A DNA stretch of 40,683 bases from Planctomycetaceae bacterium (lineage in GTDB: Bacteria > Planctomycetota > Planctomycetia > Pirellulales > Pirellulaceae), in the NCBI GenBank assembly GCA_012729315.1, contig JAAYDI010000201.1, positions 1 through 40,683 of the forward strand, in the 5' to 3' direction. Each line of letters starts with the position of its first letter. The first letter of the stretch is position 1. The translations under genes and the position numbers were made by a program. Under the pieces are notes generated by a model. The model was given only the letters and a program-made list of their open reading frames with translations, was not told the DNA's origin and did not search any database. Below, piece by piece: positions 9,109 through 17,054 of the stretch.

Positions 9109-9911
9109 GCCGCTTTCCTCCGGTCGCGGCCGCGACCATGTCGGCCTTCGGCCTGGACCTGCATTTCACTTAACAAGTAGTTCACCACGGGTACCAGCCG
9201 CCCGTTGGCACGAAGAATTTCCCGGGCATGGTCCAAGCCCACCCGGGCGCGATACAGCAGCCGGTGCGCTTCGGCCAGAGCGCGGATATCATCGGCCGAG
9301 AAGTCGTTGCGTTTGAGCGCTACCACGTTGATGCATCGCGGCCGCGCGGGTTGCCCGTCGAGCAGCATGAAGGGGGGCACGTCGTGAATCACCCGACTCA
9401 TTCCTGTCACGAACGCGTAGGCGCCGATCGTGGCGAAATGGTGCACGGCGCTCGCTCCCGCGATGGTCACGTGATGCCCGACGTGCACGTGGCCGCCGAG
9501 CAGAACGCAGTTGGCCATCACCACGTGGTCGCCGACTTTGCAGTCGTGCGCGATGTGCGAACAGGCCATGAAGAATCCGTGGCTGCCCACCTGGGTCACC
9601 CCGTCCTCTTTTTCCGTGGCCCGGTTGACGGTCACACACTCGCGAAACACGTTGCAGTCGCCGATCACCACCCGTGTCGGGCTGCCCCGATAACTCAGAT
9701 CCTGCGGTTCGCCGCCGATCACGACACCGGGATGGAACTGGTTGTACTGGCCAATCGTGACCTGCCCCGTGACAGTCACGCTGTTGATCAGCCGGGTGCC
9801 GCGTCCAATGGTGACATCGGGACCGACGATACAGAAGGGCCCGATTTCGACATCGTCATCAATGACTGCCCGCGGATCGACGACCGCCTGCTCGGCAACG
9901 ATGGTGGCCAT
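9105..9911 (-). CDS. lpxA: UDP-N-acetylglucosamine acyltransferase LpxA
   Basis: First acyl transfer of lipid A synthesis: moves a 3-hydroxyacyl chain from ACP to UDP-GlcNAc (or UDP-GlcNAc3N) in the cytoplasm. The 268 residues show a left-handed beta-helix of hexapeptide repeats (about 8-185). The motif GGEPQDLSYRG is at 66-76, and the catalytic His lies in SHIAHDCKVGD (His122, equivalent to His125 in E. coli). DVPPFMLLDGQPARPRCIN leads to the helical C-terminal domain. An ATG five codons upstream at 9926 is possible, but GGGAG about 10 nt before 9911 favours the shorter form. It lies downstream of lpxC after a short gap and overlaps the Gfo/Idh gene. Confidence 0.95.
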   Translation of the reverse strand: MATIVAEQAVVDPRAVIDDDVEIGPFCIVGPDVTIGRGTRLINSVTVTGQVTIGQYNQFHPGVVIGGEPQDLSYRGSPTRVVIGDCNVFRECVTVNRATEKEDGVTQVGSHGFFMACSHIAHDCKVGDHVVMANCVLLGGHVHVGHHVTIAGASAVHHFATIGAYAFVTGMSRVIHDVPPFMLLDGQPARPRCINVVALKRNDFSADDIRALAEAHRLLYRARVGLDHAREILRANGRLVPVVNYLLSEMQVQAEGRHGRGRDRRKAA

Positions 9912-9969
9912 GGTCCGAACTCCCACCGAGTATGGTCAGCGAAGGTTTCCGATACGCGCCGCCGCTGCG

Positions 9970-10860
9970 TCAGGCAACGTGGCACCGGCAGCGCCCCACG
10001 CGCTCCTGCAACAGCAACTCCTGAACCAGTTGAGCATTCAGCCGATGCCCGCTCCGATAGGCGGTGATGCGGCCCTGGATGTCACAGCCGGCCAGGGCCA
10101 GGTCTCCGACCAGGTCCAACGTCTTGTGCCGCACGCATTCGTCGGGGAAACGCAGCGTGTTGCCCACCGGCCCCTGCTGGTCGAAGACGAGCAGATCGTG
10201 GCAGGTGACACGCTGGCCCAGCCCCTGCTGCCGCAGCCACTCCGCCTCCTCCTGCAGAATGAAGGTGCGGGCGCCTGCCAGCTCGGTGCAGAACGTCTGC
10301 GGTGTAAGGCACAGATCCAACGTCTGCCGGCCGATAGGGCCCTGCGCATCGTGGTCCAGTTCGTAGTCCAGTTCATAGTACAGACGGAGTGTGCCGTCCG
10401 GTTCCGGACTGGCTTCCACCCAGCAGCGGTCGCTCCCGACGCGCGTCGTGCGGGTCACCACCAGCGTCTCGCGCAGCGCCGGCTGCGCGACCCGCTCGGT
10501 CGCCGAAAGCGCTGCGATGAACGGAAGGCTGGAGCCGTCGCAGCCAGGCATCTCCGGGCGGTCCACCCAGACCTCGCAGTTGTCGATCTGCAGCCCGGCC
10601 AGGGTGGCCATCACATGCTCGACCATCTCGACTTCCGCGCCGCCGGCCGCCAGCGTCGTGCGGCGCGGAATTTCGACCCGCTGGCCCACAACGGCCGGAA
10701 TGCGGCAGCGTTCGGGGAGATCGGACCGCACAAACACGACGCCCGTGTCGGGCGGGGCGGGGCGAAACTCGACCCGCACGTCCAGGCCGCTCCAGTAACC
10801 ATAGCCGGCCACGCAAACAGGCTCGGCGATCGTATGCTGTTGGCGAAGTGAGTGTCTCAA
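9970..10860 (-). CDS. lpxC: UDP-3-O-acyl-N-acetylglucosamine deacetylase LpxC
   Basis: Zinc-dependent deacetylase, the committed step of lipid A synthesis, of about 296 residues. Family landmarks are RQQHTIAEPV at the N-terminus, VEHVMATLAG with base Glu81 and zinc ligand His82, CDGSSLPF, RHKTLDLVGD with His245 and Asp249, and SGHRLNAQL with His272. There is no fused FabZ domain. The start is uncertain: no ATG fits, the frame is open far upstream, and the first residue of the family is best matched by TTG at 10860 (alternative GTG at 10902). Neither has a clear Shine-Dalgarno, which suggests translation coupled to ompH, whose stop is about 60 bp upstream. Confidence 0.92.
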   Translation of the reverse strand: MRHSLRQQHTIAEPVCVAGYGYWSGLDVRVEFRPAPPDTGVVFVRSDLPERCRIPAVVGQRVEIPRRTTLAAGGAEVEMVEHVMATLAGLQIDNCEVWVDRPEMPGCDGSSLPFIAALSATERVAQPALRETLVVTRTTRVGSDRCWVEASPEPDGTLRLYYELDYELDHDAQGPIGRQTLDLCLTPQTFCTELAGARTFILQEEAEWLRQQGLGQRVTCHDLLVFDQQGPVGNTLRFPDECVRHKTLDLVGDLALAGCDIQGRITAYRSGHRLNAQLVQELLLQERVGRCRCHVA

Positions 10861-10919
10861 TGGGTGCCAGTCATGCAAACGGAGGTGGAGAGGTACACGC
10901 ACGCACGCTGCCAGTCGCG

Positions 10920-11576
10920 TCAGCGCTGGACGCCGCGCGGAATCGCTGGCGGCCGCTGCGTAACTCCCGGATCCGCCTGCGGGGCTGGTGCACCGGCGCC
11001 CTTGTTGAGCGAATCGATGATGTGCTGTGTGATGTCCAGCTTGTCCTGGTAGACGACTTCCCGCAGCAGCGCGGCCTGCACCTCCTGAGGCTTCGACGCG
11101 TCGATCGGGTTCCGATCGAAACGCAGCACCAGCTGGATGCCGTAGGTGCGGCAGAACCTGTCGATGTGCTGTTGGATCTCCTGATAGGCTTCGAAGTGGA
11201 TCTGCGACTGCTGCTCCAGGAACTCGCGGCTCTTCTGCCGCGCCTTGACGGCGGCGTCCGCCTGCGTCGCGGCCAGTTCCTTCTCCTTGAGGGCGTAGTC
11301 GGGTGTGCCCGGGTTGAGTGACTTGAGGACTTCGGCCAGCGACTCGAGCTTCTGCTTGGTCGTCCGCATCTCGGCGTCCACCGACTCGGCCTGAGTCTTC
11401 AACTGCTCCATCTGCGCCTTGAGCCGCTGGTGGGATTTGAGCACTTCGGCCAGATCGATCACGGCCACGGCGGTGCCGCTGGGGCGGGCCGCGTTCTGCG
11501 CGAGCACTGACCTGGTCCCAAGACAGATCGTCACAGTGGCGGCCACGATCGCGGCCCGAGAGAGAAATGTCGTCAC
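10920..11576 (-). CDS. OmpH/Skp-family periplasmic chaperone
   Basis: Periplasmic holdase that keeps outer-membrane proteins soluble; members are commonly found beside lpx genes. The protein is about 218 residues. A signal peptide (hydrophobic 7-20, likely cleavage after VLA at about 26) is followed by a short beta strand 'AVAVIDLAEVL'. A long charged coiled coil (about 50-150, with repeated LK, EQ and KAR patterns) comes next, then a return strand IQLVLRFDRNPID and a Pro/Ala-rich tail. A GTG at 11585 is possible, but AAGGAG lies 8 nt before the GTG at 11576, and that start gives a good signal peptide. It is the first gene of the ompH-lpxC-lpxA-oxidoreductase operon. Confidence 0.83.
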   Translation of the reverse strand: MTTFLSRAAIVAATVTICLGTRSVLAQNAARPSGTAVAVIDLAEVLKSHQRLKAQMEQLKTQAESVDAEMRTTKQKLESLAEVLKSLNPGTPDYALKEKELAATQADAAVKARQKSREFLEQQSQIHFEAYQEIQQHIDRFCRTYGIQLVLRFDRNPIDASKPQEVQAALLREVVYQDKLDITQHIIDSLNKGAGAPAPQADPGVTQRPPAIPRGVQR

Positions 11577-11936
11577 GATGAGCACTCCTTGCCTGTTTTG
11601 CGGTCACGCATGGACCAGCGACGCAACGTCCGTGAAGCGCCGTTCCTGGGTCGACCATCGGGGAACAGACCCGAGGGCCGCAAACGCGGGGCGTATTTTG
11701 CCGAGAACCGGCATGCGGGTAAAGACCAGTTCGCCCGGGACGGGGAAATTGGGGAATTCGGGAATTCGGGAATTCAACCGGGCTGCCACGCGGAGCCGAA
11801 TACCGACTGCCTCCGGCCGCGGCCCCCCCACTCCGGCAGCGCACGGCGCTCACCCGGGTCCCCCGGGGCCAGACCGCGACCGTCAAGCAGCCGCGGCAGG
11901 GTTCGGCAGCGGTGTGGATGAGCCGGCCGGCGCGTC
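11577..11936. other. Non-coding gap upstream of ompH
   Basis: About 360 bp between the divergent-side start of ompH and the end of the GH20-like gene. Open frames here show no family resemblance. It contains a tandem repeat at 11744-11776 and a GC-rich segment rich in C runs at 11818-11890. No confident promoter was found, although the ompH promoter must lie here. Confidence 0.6.
11744..11776. repeat. 8-bp tandem repeat GGAATTCG (left copy)
   Basis: Three consecutive 8-bp units GGAATTCG at 11753-11776 (the last unit ends in A) follow one degenerate unit. A CCCGGGA motif precedes the array by about 10 bp. A longer array of the same kind, in the opposite orientation, lies at 14616-14655 on the other side of the GH20-like gene. 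Confidence 0.8.
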
Positions 11937-14078
11937 CTAGGGCGTGTACTTGGGTGTGCCGAAGGACCAGGCATGTTCGGCGGTGAACTCGAGAGCCGCC
12001 CAGGGATCGGGCACGCCTCCCCAGCTGGTGTAGATGATGCCGAGCGCCAGCGGGTTGTGTTTGTGCTGCTCGTAGAGTTCGGCCCAGTGCCAGGCGTTGG
12101 GAATGCGGAACCACGGGGAACCGGTCGTGGCGAAACCCAGCTCCATGAAGTAGGCCACCGCCTGATCCAGCTGTACATCCATGTCATTGGTATCGTACCA
12201 CCACACGTTGATGATAATGTCGCGGGGCAGCAGCTTCGCCGCCTCCGACGTGTCGAGATGCGGGCCGTTGTGATAGGGATTGAGGGCATCGTCCCACACC
12301 ATGATGCGGAGGTCGGGGTTGGCCGCCTTTGCCGAGTCGTAGATGCGTTTGATGGCGTCGGCAAACAGCTGTGCATTCGACAGATTCCGGTCCCTGCACC
12401 GCTGGTCCCGGTTGAAGAACCGCGGTTCGTCATGTCCGATATGCAGATAGTTGGGGTTCAGTGTCCGAACAACATTGGCAATGGACTTCCGCATGAATTC
12501 GTCGTAGAGCGGTTCAGACGGACAACAGGTGACGTCGTCCAGGGTGGCCTGATTGAAGGTGAGCAGCACGGTGTCGCCGTCCTGGATGCGGCTGTTGTCC
12601 GTGAGGATGACCTGCAGGGGAACATTGGACGCGAAGGGATAACGCAGCTCGGGGACCTCCAGCGTGTAGTCGCGCCCGGCTTCGTAGACGGTGCCGCCGT
12701 CCTCGCGCTCGACCTTCACCTGCGCACGGTCTGTGACCACCACATTCGTCAGCGGATTGGGGCGTTGCATCGGTACTGACTCGATGGCGTCAAACCAGGC
12801 TGTGCCGACGGCATCCTGCAGCCGGACGTAGATACAAATGCGTTCGAATCCCGCGCGGAATGCCAGATCCTCGGCCTCCAGCGCGCCGCCCGGACGCGCG
12901 GGCAGCTGGCCGGTCGTGTCAATGACGACGCTGCTTTCCTGCCAGTCCGTAGTCCCCGTGACATGCACGTTGTTCATGCCGATCAGCGCCCCGGCACCCT
13001 GCGCGTTGATGCCGTACACTTCCAGATACGCGCCGTCACCCTCCACATCCCGTGTCTTGACCCTGCATGTGATGCGGTAGCGCGCGTTGGCCTGGACTGG
13101 CAGTTCCTGCCAGGCCCGCACCGTTCCCTTGTTCGCCAGGGTCAGCTGCAGTGCATGACCGCCGGCGGCATCGTCGCAGGCGACCACCTGTGCCTCGTCC
13201 GCGGTGGAGGGATTCCAGCTCTTGTAGTAGGTCTGCAACGTCCAGGCGTCCGATCCGGCTTGAAACGATGCATTGGCGATGGTGAGCGGCGGAGGGAGGG
13301 GTGGCTCGGGCGCGTACACCCGCCCGTCACGCACCGGGAAGGCCATCCGCTGCACCAGGCTCGCCTCCACAGCACGCGGCTCCCGTTCCAGCACGGAATG
13401 ACCCCAGCCGAGACTCTGCAGCTCCGGCACGAAGTCGATATAGTTGGCGCGGCACCGCTCCGCAAGTCGCTGAAACCGCGCACGGATTTCTGGGTCGTCC
13501 AAGTCATAAAGTCGGTTGTCTTCGAGCAGCAGCAGATTCAGCTTCAACGCCACAAACTGGTCGAAACGCGTTTCGGCCTGCTCCACAGTGGGAACATAAG
13601 TGCCGCGCATCGACTGGCCGGGCCAGTCGGTGATCGTGACGCAGGGAATGCCCTCCTCGGGGTCGGCCAGCAAGGCCAGCGAGATCAGGCCATGATGCAC
13701 GCCGTGGGCCGTTTCCGCCGTGATGGTCGCGCCATTGCGGTCCACCACCAGCGCGTACGCTTCCCCACGCGTGCGATCCGGAACGGTAGCGGGCAGGGTG
13801 CCCAACACCAGTTTCAGGTTACCGTCCGGCGCGGGAGACAGGGACGTGCGCAGCACCTTGGCCAACCGTTCCACGGCCGGCATGTTGGCGGGCAACGCCG
13901 CGTCAGCGGCCACGCCACGCACCTCGCTCACGGCAAGCCGGCACTCCGCGCCGGACGTCCAGCACATCTGCTGCGGTATGGGAGTCAACTCCGGCAGCGC
14001 GGCGGCCGCGCCACTCAGGACACTCAGGAAAAGACCTGACGACAGAGTCAGCGCTGACGAAAACGCACCCGAATACAT
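11937..14078 (-). CDS. Secreted GH20-like glycoside hydrolase with inserted CBM-like domain
   Basis: A 713-residue exported protein resembling beta-N-acetylhexosaminidases. The signal peptide is about 1-27. An N-terminal alpha/beta domain (about 30-145; VLGTLP, EAYALVVDRNGATI, GVHHGLISL) matches the GH20b-type domain. A TIM barrel begins at DWPGQSMRGTY (about 151-162) with FDQFVALKLNLLLLED. The GH20 acid pair is seen in LHIGHDEPR (Asp550-Glu551). Between the first barrel strands and that motif lies an extra beta-rich segment (about 265-440; NASFQAGSDAWTLQ, WQELPVQANARYRI, TGTTDWQESSVVI) that looks like a jelly-roll carbohydrate-binding module. AGGAGG 6 nt before the ATG at 14078 fixes the start. 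No sugar transporter or sulfatase is adjacent. The substrate is unknown; GH20 identity is based on the motif and fold order. Confidence 0.68.
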   Translation of the reverse strand: MYSGAFSSALTLSSGLFLSVLSGAAAALPELTPIPQQMCWTSGAECRLAVSEVRGVAADAALPANMPAVERLAKVLRTSLSPAPDGNLKLVLGTLPATVPDRTRGEAYALVVDRNGATITAETAHGVHHGLISLALLADPEEGIPCVTITDWPGQSMRGTYVPTVEQAETRFDQFVALKLNLLLLEDNRLYDLDDPEIRARFQRLAERCRANYIDFVPELQSLGWGHSVLEREPRAVEASLVQRMAFPVRDGRVYAPEPPLPPPLTIANASFQAGSDAWTLQTYYKSWNPSTADEAQVVACDDAAGGHALQLTLANKGTVRAWQELPVQANARYRITCRVKTRDVEGDGAYLEVYGINAQGAGALIGMNNVHVTGTTDWQESSVVIDTTGQLPARPGGALEAEDLAFRAGFERICIYVRLQDAVGTAWFDAIESVPMQRPNPLTNVVVTDRAQVKVEREDGGTVYEAGRDYTLEVPELRYPFASNVPLQVILTDNSRIQDGDTVLLTFNQATLDDVTCCPSEPLYDEFMRKSIANVVRTLNPNYLHIGHDEPRFFNRDQRCRDRNLSNAQLFADAIKRIYDSAKAANPDLRIMVWDDALNPYHNGPHLDTSEAAKLLPRDIIINVWWYDTNDMDVQLDQAVAYFMELGFATTGSPWFRIPNAWHWAELYEQHKHNPLALGIIYTSWGGVPDPWAALEFTAEHAWSFGTPKYTP

Positions 14079-14907
14079 GATGCTCCTCCTCTTGCCTGGT
14101 AACGGAAAACGCAGAAACATTCTAACCGGTTACTCGCACGGACGGAGGTTGCCGCTCGCTGGAGACGCATGGTGTGACTTTGCTCGCCTTCCACTTCTTT
14201 GATTGTGCGGGGGTTTTTGCGTGCGGCGAGCGTCGTCACACCCTACGGGATGCTGAATCGCCGCGCGGACGTGTTCGTAGTCATGCCATCCAAGTAGCTC
14301 GAAGTCTTGATTCGTCCACGTCGTAGTCACACATCACTCCGCAGTAATTCAGCTGTTTCAAAGCTGTCTTTGTGATGGGCAATTCCCACGCTTGCTGTAC
14401 CAGAAATTCTAATGCGCGGTCTCATTCCGAGGTAACGGTCCAGTTCTGCTCGATTCAGAAAAGGCATGAGTCGTCGTACCTTGGAAATGAGCTGCGTGCT
14501 GATGCGTCAGCTTGTCGTCCAGTGCACGGGTCACCATCCTTCCCGTCCTCCCCAGGTAAGCCAGTTTGCCTGTCCGGTAGGGAAAGGATACCATCAGTCG
14601 CCAGTTCCATGTAACCGAATTCGCGAATTCCGGAATTTGGGAATTCCCGAATTCCCCCGGTCGCTCTCCCGGGAAAGTGCGTTCCTGCACCTGGCGCTCA
14701 GGCGCTCAGAGCACGCCGAAAGCGCTTTTGACAGGAATCGCGCTCCGCGATATTCTTTCGTCGCACGCCAACCATGGCAGACAAGGATGTCTGCTCCCAC
14801 ATGAAGACCGCGGCCAGCCTGTAGTCGGTCCCCGCGTCCGCGCCGCTGCGGATCCGTCCCGGGGGCGTCGATGCACGGCACGTGCGCACACGGAGGTGCA
14901 GCTACCC
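14079..14907. other. Non-coding region with possible gene remnants
   Basis: About 830 bp between the GH20-like gene and the receiver-domain gene, with no credible gene. Two short minus-strand frames (14130-14330 and 14409-14690) look like decayed coding sequence: the first begins MTTTWTNQDFELLGWHD, a plausible protein N-terminus, and then loses sense. The segment 14616-14655 is a tandem repeat. Base composition is less GC-rich than in the surrounding genes. Confidence 0.5.
14616..14655. repeat. 8-bp tandem repeat CGAATTCC (right copy)
   Basis: Five consecutive 8-bp units with consensus SGAATTCS: CGAATTCG, CGAATTCC, GGAATTTG, GGAATTCC, CGAATTCC. They are followed by CCCCGG and, 20 bp on, TCCCGGG. 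Read on the minus strand, this matches the left copy at 11744-11776 (CCCGGGA, spacer, GGGGAATTCGGGAATTC), so the two copies face each other across the GH20-like gene. Confidence 0.85.
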
Positions 14908-15327
14908 ATGCCGGAACTTTCGCTCGAGCAACGCAAACGTGTGCTGATTGTCGACCAGTCGGCCGATTCCCGCAGTGTCTTGCGCACCGTGTTGGAACGA
15001 CGCGGTGTGCAGATTCTGGAGTCGCCCTGCGCGGCGCAGGGTCTGGAACTGGTCCGACAGCACCATCCGGAGGTTGTGGTGCTCGACCTGGAGTCGGACG
15101 CCGCGGAGGACCGTTCAGTGCGTGCCGCCTACGAGTGTGAGCTTGCCACGCATCGGGCGGAACTGGTGATCCTGGGGAATCTGCGCCGGTGCGAGGTGCC
15201 GGCCGACGAGCATCTGGTACGCAAACCCTATCATTACGCTCCGTTGATCCGTAAAATCGAGCAGTTGATTGAACGTACGGTGCAACCAGGCGGTAATGGG
15301 GCGGGGCAATGCCTTCGCTGTTTGTGA
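14908..15327 (+). CDS. Receiver-domain-like protein (single-domain, partly degenerate)
   Basis: A 139-residue protein with the outline of a CheY-like receiver. RVLIVDQSADSRSVLRTVLE is the first strand and helix, with one acidic residue (Asp16) where two are usual. VVVLDLES carries the phospho-acceptor Asp60, and LVRKPYHY carries the conserved Lys106-Pro. The switch Ser/Thr of strand 4 is replaced (LVILGN). No output domain follows. GGAGG about 11 nt upstream supports the ATG at 14908; the upstream extension has no resemblance. Its last 19 bp overlap the start of the kinase gene, so it is probably the partner of that kinase. Phosphorylation may occur, but normal signalling geometry is doubtful. 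Confidence 0.7.
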   Translation: MPELSLEQRKRVLIVDQSADSRSVLRTVLERRGVQILESPCAAQGLELVRQHHPEVVVLDLESDAAEDRSVRAAYECELATHRAELVILGNLRRCEVPADEHLVRKPYHYAPLIRKIEQLIERTVQPGGNGAGQCLRCL

Positions 15328-17054
15328 TCCAAGGGCGAGACCAGGGCAAGCGGTTCGAGTTGCAGGGTTCGTGCGTCCGTGTCGGCCGCGAGAAGGGCAA
15401 CACCGTGCAACTGCACGATACGGAGGTTTCGCGGTTTCACGCGGAACTCCGCGAGCAGGGGGGGCGATATGAGCTGGTAGATCTGGGCAGCTCCAACGGT
15501 ACCTACGTCAACAGCCAACTGATCGACCATCACCTGCTCAACAGCGGGGATCGCGTGCAGGTGGGGCGTACGCTGATGATCTTCACGGCCGGTGACGAAC
15601 TCACCTCGCACGAGCGGGTCGACAGTATCAGCATTGTGGGTCAGGAGCAGCATCCGGGCGGCTCGCGAATCGTCTCGACTCTGGGCCAGCAGCCGGGCGA
15701 ACGGATCTTCGGCATCCACAGCGAACGCAGCGAATCCGACAGCCCGTGGCTGGCCCGGGCCCGCAGCAATCTGGACGTGATGTACCACACGGCGTTGGCC
15801 GCCAGTCACACGCTGGACATCGATCAGCTGTTGCAGCGGATCATGGAGTTGATTTTCGAGTGGGTGGAAGCGGATCGCGGGTGCGTTATGCTGCTCGACC
15901 GCGACCTCGATCAGTTGGTGCCCAAGGTGCGCCGCGACCGGAAGTCCACGGCGGGCGAGAGCATTGAGATCAGCCGGACGATTCTGGACTATGTCCTCCA
16001 GCACAACGAGGGAGTGCTGACGAGCGACGCGAGCGACGACGAGCGGTGGGATTCCGCGGCCAGCATTGTGCGGATGGGAATCCGCGAGGCCATCTGTGTG
16101 CCCATGCAAGGGCGGTACGGCGTGGTCGGTGTGATCTATATCGACACGTACACGGCGCCGGGCCGGTTCATCCAGCGCCCGGCGAATCGCTTCTCCGCGG
16201 AGCATCTCAAACTGATGGTCGCGATCGGGCACCAGGCGGCACTGGCCATCGAGGACACGTCTTATTATTCCGCCATGGTGCAGGCCGAACGGCTGGCGGC
16301 CATTGGCCAGACCATCGCCACGCTGTCCCACCATATCAAGAACATCCTGCAGGGGATTCGCGGCGGCAGCTACCTGATCGAGGAAGGGCTCAAGAGCGGC
16401 GAGTTCGACGTGGTCTCCAAAGGCTGGGCCATCGTCGACAAGAACCAGGATAAGATCTCCAACCTCGTGATGGATATGCTCACGTTCAGCAAGGAACGCG
16501 AGCCGGAAATGGTGCCGGCCGATCTCAACGAGGTGGTCACCGATGTGATCGAGCTGGCACAGACCCGAGCGGCGGACGCGGGAGTGAAGCTGGTCTGGAC
16601 CCCCGACGCCCAAATGCCCCTCCTGACGTTCGATCCGGATGCGTTGCACCGGGCGGTGCTCAATATCGTGACCAACGCCGTCGATGCCTGCGAGAAGGCC
16701 GAATCCGGGCTGGTCGAACCCAGGCAGGTCGAACCCAGGCAGGTTACTGTCCGCACCGAGTATGCCGCCGCCCAGCAGCTGGTACGGATCATTGTGGAGG
16801 ATAACGGCGAAGGAATCGCGCCGGAGGATTTGGCCAGGATCTTTTCCGTGTTTGAATCGCGCAAGGGCAGCCGTGGCACGGGGCTCGGCCTGCCTGTGAG
16901 CCAGAAGATCATGCACGAACACGAGGGGGATATTGTAGTCGACAGCACACCCGGGCAGGGCAGCCGATTCTGCATGTCGATGCCCGCCATCCTGGCCCAG
17001 CCTGCCGACCCGGATGCCGCACCCGGTGCGGCTCAGACCAGATACGGGTTGTGA
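15309..17054 (+). CDS. FHA-GAF sensor histidine kinase
   Basis: A 581-residue cytoplasmic two-component kinase. An FHA phosphothreonine-binding domain occupies about 5-95 (VGREKGNTVQL, SRFHAEL, LGSSNGTYVN). A GAF sensor domain is at about 150-315 (LMELIFEWVEADRG-type start, IDTYTAPGRF). A HisKA-like H-box follows with LSHHIKNILQGI (His341). The HATPase domain spans about 405-560, with N-box NIVTNAVDAC, G1 VEDNGEGI, and GTGLGL. There are no membrane segments, so the input is intracellular: a small ligand in GAF and a phosphoprotein at FHA. Five residues, VEPRQ, are duplicated in tandem within the ATPase domain. The ATG at 15309 overlaps the upstream receiver gene by 19 bp. The 3' end overlaps the convergent hydrolase gene by 22 bp. 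Confidence 0.9.
   Translation: MPSLFVIQGRDQGKRFELQGSCVRVGREKGNTVQLHDTEVSRFHAELREQGGRYELVDLGSSNGTYVNSQLIDHHLLNSGDRVQVGRTLMIFTAGDELTSHERVDSISIVGQEQHPGGSRIVSTLGQQPGERIFGIHSERSESDSPWLARARSNLDVMYHTALAASHTLDIDQLLQRIMELIFEWVEADRGCVMLLDRDLDQLVPKVRRDRKSTAGESIEISRTILDYVLQHNEGVLTSDASDDERWDSAASIVRMGIREAICVPMQGRYGVVGVIYIDTYTAPGRFIQRPANRFSAEHLKLMVAIGHQAALAIEDTSYYSAMVQAERLAAIGQTIATLSHHIKNILQGIRGGSYLIEEGLKSGEFDVVSKGWAIVDKNQDKISNLVMDMLTFSKEREPEMVPADLNEVVTDVIELAQTRAADAGVKLVWTPDAQMPLLTFDPDALHRAVLNIVTNAVDACEKAESGLVEPRQVEPRQVTVRTEYAAAQQLVRIIVEDNGEGIAPEDLARIFSVFESRKGSRGTGLGLPVSQKIMHEHEGDIVVDSTPGQGSRFCMSMPAILAQPADPDAAPGAAQTRYGL
16709..16738 (+). repeat. 15-bp in-frame tandem duplication in the kinase gene
   Basis: The 15 bases GTCGAACCCAGGCAG occur twice head to tail, encoding VEPRQ-VEPRQ just after the N-box helix of the ATPase domain. 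The repeat is perfect at DNA level, which suggests a recent duplication. Confidence 0.85.

Noticed and set aside
10861-12114. Upstream extension of the lpxC frame to more than 700 codons
   Set aside because: It runs through ompH on the same strand and non-coding DNA; only the part after about 10860 matches LpxC.
12963-14039. Plus-strand open frame opposite the GH20 gene
   Set aside because: The GH20 frame has a signal peptide, a ribosome binding site and catalytic residues; this frame has none.
15234-16922. Long open frame antisense to the histidine kinase
   Set aside because: Low-complexity His/Asp/Arg composition typical of the reverse of a GC-rich gene; no motifs.
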